Below are positions 7,004 through 10,738 of a stretch of DNA of 10,738 bases, piece after piece (positions within the stretch are counted from its first letter, which is position 1; the number at the start of each line of letters is the position of its first letter). Both the position numbers and the translations under genes were made by a program. The notes under the pieces were generated by a model that was not told where the DNA came from, searched no databases, and worked only from the letters and a program-made list of their open reading frames with translations. Source of the stretch: CAMAVH01 sp035714115 (lineage in GTDB: Bacteria > Pseudomonadota > Alphaproteobacteria > SMXQ01). The DNA lies in assembly GCA_035714115.1 (NCBI GenBank), contig DASTMO010000059.1:1-10738 (forward strand). Direction: 5' to 3'.

Positions 7004-7017
7004 TTGATCTAGGTCAA
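7004..7017 (-). promoter_or_regulatory. FNR/FixK-type binding box upstream of pilus operon
   Basis: On the - strand the site reads TTGACCTAGATCAA, matching nine of the ten defined positions of the FNR/Anr/FixK consensus TTGAT-N4-ATCAA. Its centre is about 80 bases before the pilin ATG. A class II position (-41.5) would put the transcription start near 6969, with a weak -10 element TACACC. Oxygen- or redox-dependent activation of the pilus is inferred. The box is nearly palindromic and could also act on the divergent gene, although its distance from that start (about 200 bases) is less typical. Confidence 0.55.
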
Positions 7018-7051
7018 AGCGCTTCAACCGCTATCGAATCTCAAGATGAGC

Positions 7052-7090
7052 AATACCGCTTTTTGGCGGGAATCCGCCATCGCCGGTATT
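7052..7090. repeat. Nested inverted repeat in the divergent intergenic region
   Basis: An outer pair AATACCG/CGGTATT (7 bases, perfect) encloses an inner pair TGGCGG/CCGCCA (6 bases, 4-base loop), with small internal loops of 5 and 4 bases. It lies between the pilus promoter region and the divergent small gene, in an AT-rich stretch. No T run follows on either strand, so it is not an obvious terminator. A cruciform, operator or repeat-element remnant are all possible. Confidence 0.45.
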
Positions 7091-7178
7091 TGATAAGTAT
7101 TTGATTTAATTTGTAAAACTATACCTCGAGATACACGCCTTTTGGATAGATAATATAGCTGAGTCCGATAAAACGCGC

Positions 7179-7184
7179 TAAAAT
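7179..7184 (+). promoter_or_regulatory. Possible -10 element for the small TcpQ-like gene
   Basis: TAAAAT differs from the consensus TATAAT at one base and lies 35 bases before the start codon, in an AT-rich region. No good -35 hexamer stands 16-18 bases upstream (TAGCTG is the best placed), so an activator may be needed. The transcript would start close to the CCTATAAG arm of the leader hairpin. Confidence 0.3.
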
Positions 7185-7188
7185 GACC

Positions 7189-7213
7189 CCTATAAGCGGC
7201 GCCTTATAGGAAG
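7189..7213 (+). promoter_or_regulatory. Leader hairpin overlapping the ribosome binding site of the TcpQ-like gene
   Basis: CCTATAAG (7189-7196) and CTTATAGG (7203-7210) form a perfect 8-base stem with the loop CGGCGC. The last three stem bases are the AGG of the Shine-Dalgarno sequence AGGAAG (7208-7213), which lies five bases before the ATG at 7219. The ribosome binding site is therefore partly locked in the stem, as in the pilin leader on the other strand. Confidence 0.5.
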
Positions 7214-7218
7214 TGTCT

Positions 7219-7572
7219 ATGGCCGGGCTCGATCTCATCTCCAGTTTCGCCGTCTCTGTTCAAGTCGTGGCGGCCGCGCCCGCTCTGCCCGTCCAGCAGC
7301 CCTGGCAGAGCGCCGCCAACGAAAATTTTTCTACCATCGTCGAAAAATGGTCGGCCCAAGCCGGCATGAGCCAGGTCGAGATCGCCCCTGAGCTCGGCGC
7401 GCTCGCGGTCGGCGGCGTGCAGGTGAAGGCCCAGGACATCTGCGCCGCGGTGGGTCGCCTGGTCGCCAGCCTGCGCTATGCCGCCGCGCCGCCGCGCCTC
7501 GCCCAGTGCGACGCCCAAGCCGGCGTGCTGCGCGTCACCGCCGATCCGATCATCGCCAGCCTGTCGCGCTGA
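7219..7572 (+). CDS. Small exported(?) protein resembling a lone TcpQ C-terminal domain
   Basis: This 117-residue protein has a hydrophobic N-terminus (about 8-25, no basic residue at the start, so export is uncertain). It continues as a compact domain at about 36-110: NFSTIVEKWSAQAGM, then IAPELGALAVGGVQVKAQD, a helix (ICAAVGRLVASLR) and a final strand GVLRVTAD. The layout, with a helix ending W..QAG followed by strands and a second helix, resembles the TcpQ/secretin-associated STN-like domain of pilus and type IV secretion systems (..LxxxLxxWaxqaGw.., ..G....A...L...L, ..V.V). The match is by pattern only and is incomplete. Two Cys (75, 97) could form a disulfide. I chose ATG 7219 over GTG 7213 because AGGAAG is spaced five bases from it. 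It is divergent from the pilus operon and ends at a strong terminator, so it is a single-gene unit. Confidence 0.75.
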   Translation: MAGLDLISSFAVSVQVVAAAPALPVQQPWQSAANENFSTIVEKWSAQAGMSQVEIAPELGALAVGGVQVKAQDICAAVGRLVASLRYAAAPPRLAQCDAQAGVLRVTADPIIASLSR

Positions 7573-7590
7573 CAAGCAAACGCGCGAACG

Positions 7591-7622
7591 AAACCGCCGG
7601 GCTCGCGCCGCGGCGGTTTTTT
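7591..7622 (+). terminator. Intrinsic terminator
   Basis: AAACCGCCG (7591-7599) pairs perfectly with CGGCGGTTT (7611-7619), GGC/GCC can extend the stem inside the loop, and six T follow (7617-7622). It starts 18 bases after the stop of the TcpQ-like gene. The convergent membrane-protein gene ends 26 bases beyond it and may use the same structure in reverse, with a poorer U tract. Confidence 0.85.
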
Positions 7623-7648
7623 CATGCGCGCCTTTGCGGCGAAGACTT

Positions 7649-7834
7649 TTAGATGATGCCTTTACGGGGACCGGCGACGAGCCAGATCAGGAAGCCGACC
7701 ACCGGCAGAACGATGATCAGCACGATCCAGAAGACTTTCGCGCCCTGGCTGGCCGAGCTGCCGGCGACATGGAGGATCGCCCAAATGTCGAGAGCGAGAA
7801 CGACGAGGCCGAGCAGACCGGACAGTTCGAACAT
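7649..7834 (-). CDS. Small PLDc_N-type two-helix membrane protein
   Basis: This 61-residue membrane protein fits the phospholipase D nuclease N-terminal-like (PLDc_N) family, which often occurs alone as a small inner-membrane protein of unknown role. Helix 1 is about 5-25 and helix 2 about 34-54. The family features are the DIWAILHV segment (16-23), the polar loop, K-V-F-W-I-V-L-I-I-V-L-P-V-V-G (33-47) and the ending LVAGPRKG. ATG 7834 starts right at the conserved part; an earlier in-frame start would add a 29-residue Arg/Ser-rich stretch unlike the family. AGGGG lies about twelve bases upstream, a slightly long spacing. It diverges from the redox operon and converges on the TcpQ-like gene; no functional link is evident. 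Confidence 0.85.
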   Translation of the reverse strand: MFELSGLLGLVVLALDIWAILHVAGSSASQGAKVFWIVLIIVLPVVGFLIWLVAGPRKGII

Positions 7835-7911
7835 TGCGGCGATACCCCTAACTGAAATGCACGAGCCTGAAACGCGCTCACGCGAAAGCGGCCGTGATGG
7901 CGCGGCCCTCT

Positions 7912-7917
7912 TATAAC
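7912..7917 (+). promoter_or_regulatory. Possible -10 element ahead of the redox operon
   Basis: TATAAC stands in the only AT-rich patch of the 213-base divergent gap between the PLDc_N-type gene and the redox operon. It is part of TTATAA, which reads the same on both strands and could serve either gene. No convincing -35 hexamer is seen in either direction, and the distance to the operon start (about 130 bases) is long. Confidence 0.25.
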
Positions 7918-8047
7918 GCAAGTTAAAGCCGTCGGTTCCCGAGATTGCCAGCGGCGCGGCCTTGCGACAAGATCGCCCACGAGATCAGTCTTCTTCGCGC
8001 CGTTCACCGCTTGGCCGCCGGCCAAGCCCGTCGCCGGACATCGCGCC

Positions 8048-8254
8048 ATGACCGAATCGGCTACCATCATCCTGTGGCTCGCCGGGCTGTACGCCGGCGC
8101 CGGCCTCGTCATCGCTTTGCCCTTCGTGCTGCGCGGCGCGCCGAGCCTGGTGCATCAGGTGCCGGTGTCGTGGGGCGCGCGCCTGCTACTCATTCCCGGC
8201 GCGATCCTGCTGTGGCCCTTCGTGCTCAAGCGTTGGCTCGGGGAGCCACTATGA
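8048..8254 (+). CDS. Small two-helix membrane protein, first gene of redox operon
   Basis: I do not recognise a named family. The 68-residue product has two hydrophobic helices, about 6-28 (IILWLAGLYAGAGLVIALPF) and 43-61 (ARLLLIPGAILLWPFVL). They are joined by a short loop with one His (VHQVP, His36) and followed by a basic C-terminus (KRWLGEPL). No other ATG, GTG or TTG start lies upstream in this frame, and the Shine-Dalgarno sequence is weak. It precedes the 48-residue gene by 10 bases, and the close packing suggests an accessory subunit or assembly factor for the membrane redox protein. The frame ends cleanly and the predicted topology is coherent, so I consider it real. Confidence 0.75.
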   Translation: MTESATIILWLAGLYAGAGLVIALPFVLRGAPSLVHQVPVSWGARLLLIPGAILLWPFVLKRWLGEPL

Positions 8255-8264
8255 GAACCCTAAG

Positions 8265-8411
8265 ATGAAACGGGCCCATCGCGCCGCCCATCGCCGCATC
8301 TGGCCGCTACTCGCCGTGACGATCGGCGCGGCGCTGATTCTCGCCATCGTGCTGCGCCCCGCGCCGCCGGCGGAAGCCGAGAGCTTCACCGTGCTGGAGA
8401 TCCTCGAATGA
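8265..8411 (+). CDS. 48-residue single-helix membrane protein of redox operon
   Basis: A short frame between the two larger genes encodes a basic N-terminus (MKRAHRAAHRRIW), one transmembrane helix (about 13-30, PLLAVTIGAALILAIVL) and a short tail (RPAPPAEAESFTVLEILE). The positive-inside rule puts the N-terminus in the cytoplasm and the tail in the periplasm. Its TGA overlaps the next start (ATGA at 8408-8411), a typical sign of translational coupling. The next gene's GGAG ribosome binding site lies inside it. No family is recognised; a small subunit of the membrane complex is the simplest reading. The weak ribosome binding site of its own is a caution. Confidence 0.7.
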   Translation: MKRAHRAAHRRIWPLLAVTIGAALILAIVLRPAPPAEAESFTVLEILE

Positions 8412-9448
8412 GCGCCGGCTTTCGCGCCGTGCAGTGGAACGGGGCCAAACTGCGCTACGACGCGATCCTGCTCGGCCTCGTCGCGCTTTATCTCATCGGC
8501 TTCATCGCCATCTCGGCGACGCTGTGGCCGCCGGGCAACCGCTCGGCCTGGATCGATCTGCGCATCAAGGCTTTCGGCTCTTGCGCTTTCTTGATGCTGA
8601 GCGCCGTGCTCGCCATCGGCCCCTTAGCGAGATTGAACGCGCGCTTCCTGCCGCTGCTCTACAACCGCCGCCATCTCGGCGTCGCCACCTTCTGCGTCGC
8701 GCTGCTGCACGCCGGCTTCATGATCGAGTGGTATCTGCTCGAAAGCGAGATCACCAATCTGGCCGGCGAGCTGACGAGCTGGGGCGATTATCTCAACTTC
8801 CCGGCCGGCTTCCCCTTCAAAGCGCTCGGCCTGATCGCGCTCCTCTGCATGATGGTGATGGCCGCCACCAGCCACGACTATTGGCTCGCCGTGTTGACGC
8901 CGCCGGTGTGGAAGGCGCTGCATATGGCGGTCTATGTCGGCTACGGCGCGGCGGTGCTGCATATCGCGCTCGGCGCCATGCAGAGCAACCGCCATCCGCT
9001 GATCCCGATCCTGCTGTTCGGCTTGTTCGCCGCCGTCTCGACGCTGCATCTGCTGGCGGCGCGCAAAAGCGAAGCGCTCGACAAAGGCGATGAGACGGCC
9101 GAAGGCTGGCTGCCGGTCTGCGCGCCGATGGACATTGCCGATGGCCGCGCGCGCATCGTCTCGGCCATCGGCGGCGAGCGCATCGCCGTATTTCGCGACG
9201 GCAAGCTGCTTTCGGCGGTGAGCAATCTCTGCGCCCATCAGAACGGCCCCGTCGGCGAAGGCCGCGTGATCGACGGCTGCATCACCTGCCCGTGGCACGG
9301 CTATGAATATCGCGTGGAAGACGGCTGCGCCCCGCCACCCTTCAGCGAAAAGCTGACGACCTATCCCCTGCGCTTGCGCGGCAGCATGATCGAAGTGGCG
9401 CTGACACCCCTGCCGCCGGGGACCAAGGCGTCGATCACCTTGCAATAA
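8408..9448 (+). CDS. Ferric reductase/MsrQ-like heme membrane domain fused to Rieske [2Fe-2S] domain
   Basis: This 346-residue integral membrane protein would move electrons between a cytoplasmic or interfacial [2Fe-2S] cluster and heme b in the membrane. Helices are visible at about 18-38, 57-75, 91-111, 138-156, 168-190 and 197-217. The segment NRRHLGVATFCVALLHAGF (86-104) matches the R-R-x-L-G...H motif of ferric reductase-like/MsrQ (YedZ) proteins. His101, His172 (WKALHMAVY) and His185 (AVLHIAL) are the likely heme ligands. Residues about 233-335 form a Rieske domain with Cys275-x-His277 and Cys294-x-x-His297 (SNLCAHQNGPVGEG, CPWHGYEY). All four cluster ligands are present. MsrQ itself has no Rieske domain and works with periplasmic MsrP; no msrP is seen here. 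The start is fixed by GGAG eight bases upstream and the ATGA overlap. Confidence 0.92.
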   Translation: MSAGFRAVQWNGAKLRYDAILLGLVALYLIGFIAISATLWPPGNRSAWIDLRIKAFGSCAFLMLSAVLAIGPLARLNARFLPLLYNRRHLGVATFCVALLHAGFMIEWYLLESEITNLAGELTSWGDYLNFPAGFPFKALGLIALLCMMVMAATSHDYWLAVLTPPVWKALHMAVYVGYGAAVLHIALGAMQSNRHPLIPILLFGLFAAVSTLHLLAARKSEALDKGDETAEGWLPVCAPMDIADGRARIVSAIGGERIAVFRDGKLLSAVSNLCAHQNGPVGEGRVIDGCITCPWHGYEYRVEDGCAPPPFSEKLTTYPLRLRGSMIEVALTPLPPGTKASITLQ

Positions 9449-9461
9449 GAGAGAGAGCATC

Positions 9462-10577
9462 ATGGCCGACAAGACGCCCAATTGGATCGATGTCGGCGAT
9501 GCCGGCGAACTAGCGAAGCAGACGCTGCAACCGATCACGGCGGGCCGCGCCGCCATCGCGCTGTCGTTCAAGGACGGCCAATGGGGCGCCGTCTCCAATC
9601 TCTGCAATCATGTCGGCGGGCCGCTCGGCGAGGGCACGCTCGACGGCGATTATCTCGTCTGCCCCTGGCACTATTGGAAATTCCACCGCGCCAGCGGCAA
9701 GGGCGAGCCGGGCTTCGAAGCCGACTGCGTGCCGGCCTATCAGGTGAAGGTGGAAGGCGGGCGCGTGCTCGTCGATGTCGCCAACGCGACCAAGCGCGGG
9801 CTGTTGCCGCATCCGCCACATCCCTTGGAGCGCGAACCGAAGCGCGAACCCGGCCCGCTGCGCGTCGCCGGCATCTCGACCACGGCGATGGACGGCAATC
9901 ATCCGCGTTTCTCCGGCTCGGATCATCTATTGGTCGCCGCGCTCGACGCCGCCAAAGCCGAGGGCGCCGAGACGAAACTGATCACGCTCAACGAGCTGAA
10001 ATTCCGCGCCTGCGAGGGCTTCTATTCCAAGGCGGCGCAGGCCTGCACCTGGCCCTGCTCGATCACGCAGATGGACAAGAGCGACGAGATGGACCAGGTC
10101 TACGAGGCGCTGGTCCATTGGGCCGATGCGGTGATCGTCGCTACGCCGATCCGCTGGGGCACCGCCTCATCGCTCTATTTCAAGATGGCCGAGCGGCTCA
10201 ACTGCGTGCAGAACGCGCAGACCATCGCCAACAAGGTGCTGATCCGCGACAAGGTGGCGGGCTTCATCATCGTCGGCGGGCAGGACAATGTGCAGATGGT
10301 GGCGGGCCAGATGCTCGGCTTCTTCGCCGAGCTGGGCTTCCTCTTTCCGCAGTTTCCCTACATCGCCCATTCGCGCGGCTGGTCGCACGAGGATATGGAG
10401 AAGAACGTGTCCATTGTGCGCGACTCGGCGGAGCTGGCGGAAGGTGCGGCGGAATTGGCCAAGCGTTGCCTTGCCCTAGCGAAGCGCCTGATCACCACCG
10501 ACGAGACGCTGCACAGCGTCGAAGGCGGCGGCCGCAAAGCCCATCCGATCGAGACGACGAATGGGGAGCGGGCTTGA
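9462..10577 (+). CDS. Rieske [2Fe-2S] domain fused to flavodoxin-like NAD(P)H:FMN reductase
   Basis: This 371-residue soluble protein has an N-terminal Rieske domain (about 7-107) with all ligands (Cys48-x-His50, Cys67-x-x-His70; SNLCNHVGGPLGEG, CPWHYWKF). A Pro/basic linker (112-132) follows. The C-terminal flavodoxin-like domain (about 133-345) belongs to the NADPH-dependent FMN reductase/iron-sulfur flavoprotein clan. It has the phosphate-binding start VAGISTTAMDGNHPRFSGSD (135-154) and the FMN-contact loop TPIRWGTASSLYFKMAERL (228-246). Between them a Cys-containing stretch, C184...C195-x-x-x-C199 (ACEGFYSKAAQACTWPCS), sits where related proteins carry an extra cluster or thiol motif, but with different spacing. 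It probably oxidises NAD(P)H and passes single electrons through its cluster to the membrane Rieske protein. GAGAGAG is the ribosome binding site, and the gene lies 13 bases after the membrane gene. Confidence 0.92.
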   Translation: MADKTPNWIDVGDAGELAKQTLQPITAGRAAIALSFKDGQWGAVSNLCNHVGGPLGEGTLDGDYLVCPWHYWKFHRASGKGEPGFEADCVPAYQVKVEGGRVLVDVANATKRGLLPHPPHPLEREPKREPGPLRVAGISTTAMDGNHPRFSGSDHLLVAALDAAKAEGAETKLITLNELKFRACEGFYSKAAQACTWPCSITQMDKSDEMDQVYEALVHWADAVIVATPIRWGTASSLYFKMAERLNCVQNAQTIANKVLIRDKVAGFIIVGGQDNVQMVAGQMLGFFAELGFLFPQFPYIAHSRGWSHEDMEKNVSIVRDSAELAEGAAELAKRCLALAKRLITTDETLHSVEGGGRKAHPIETTNGERA

Positions 10578-10738
10578 ATGAACAGCAATCAACTTGGACA
10601 CATTCCTAATTTCTTAGATTTTATACAGACAGGTCAATACAACCTAATGGCGACGATGATTAATTGCCGTGAGGAATTTGATTTTTTTACAAATATTGAT
10701 GGCTTGTTTAGAGCCGCTATGGCTCAACGTCAAATTTC
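10578..10738 (+). CDS. AT-rich partial open frame running off the window
   Basis: An ATG directly follows the stop of the Rieske-flavodoxin gene and opens a frame of at least 53 codons without a stop to the window edge (MNSNQLGHIPNFLDFIQTGQ at the start). GGGGAG nine bases upstream, inside the end of the previous gene, could serve as its ribosome binding site. Base composition drops to about 36% G+C (58 of 161 by hand count), and codons such as TTA, ATA, AGA and AAT appear that are rare in the neighbours. No family is recognisable from this fragment. It may be the start of an acquired gene or element. Chance openness is possible, though TAA/TAG/TGA would be expected often in such AT-rich DNA. 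Confidence 0.6.
   Translation, partial: MNSNQLGHIPNFLDFIQTGQYNLMATMINCREEFDFFTNIDGLFRAAMAQRQI

Noticed and set aside
7064..7079. Possible sigma-54 -24/-12 element at TGGCGG
   Set aside because: The GG/GC spacing and the TTGC-type -12 element do not fit on either strand.
7089..7104. Second possible FNR box (TTTGATAAGTATTTGA)
   Set aside because: Only the left half-site TTGAT matches; the right half lacks ATCAA.
7945..8268. A 107-codon + strand frame over the start of the redox operon
   Set aside because: It overlaps the coherent two-helix membrane protein in another frame, is rich in Arg and Ala without structure, and ends in a chance mini-frame (MRTLR at 8251).
9482..10609. A 375-codon frame parallel to the Rieske-flavodoxin gene
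   Set aside because: It is the +1-type shadow of a gene with intact Rieske ligands. Its translation is Arg-rich and featureless.

Overview
The window looks like chromosomal DNA of a high-GC alphaproteobacterium, probably from the Hyphomicrobiales (rhizobial/methylotroph side). This rests on strongly GC-biased codon use, the lineage feel of the proteins, and an FNR/FixK-type box. No rRNA, tRNA, CRISPR array, transposase or integrase is visible. The last 161 bases differ sharply (about 36% G+C by hand count) and may be acquired DNA.

Left part (1-2651): a periplasmic PCu(A)C copper chaperone gene and a gene for a secreted, cysteine-rich, beta-trefoil-like protein run on the + strand. Converging on them from the - strand are a stand-alone receiver domain that lacks its phospho-acceptor aspartate and an orphan NarL/FixJ-type response regulator. 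No histidine kinase is present.

Middle part (2781-7622): a compact archaic (Csu/sigma-type) chaperone-usher pilus operon on the - strand, in the order major spore-coat-U subunit, PapD-like chaperone, outer-membrane usher, terminal spore-coat-U subunit. It needs only two pilins. The second lacks the N-terminal donor strand and is probably the tip. Upstream are an FNR-like box and a leader hairpin that pairs with the ribosome binding site of the major pilin. Divergent from it is a small gene resembling a lone TcpQ C-terminal domain, which also has a hairpin touching its ribosome binding site and which ends in a good intrinsic terminator.

Right part (7649-10577): a 61-residue PLDc_N-type membrane protein on the - strand, then a tightly packed + strand operon. 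It encodes a 68-residue two-helix membrane protein, a 48-residue one-helix protein, a ferric-reductase/MsrQ-like heme membrane domain fused to a Rieske domain, and a second Rieske domain fused to a flavodoxin-like FMN reductase. Together these look like an NAD(P)H-to-membrane electron chain (flavin to Rieske to Rieske to heme b) whose final acceptor cannot be read from the sequence. It is the best candidate for a little-described system here. Directly after its last stop codon an AT-rich open frame begins and runs off the window.
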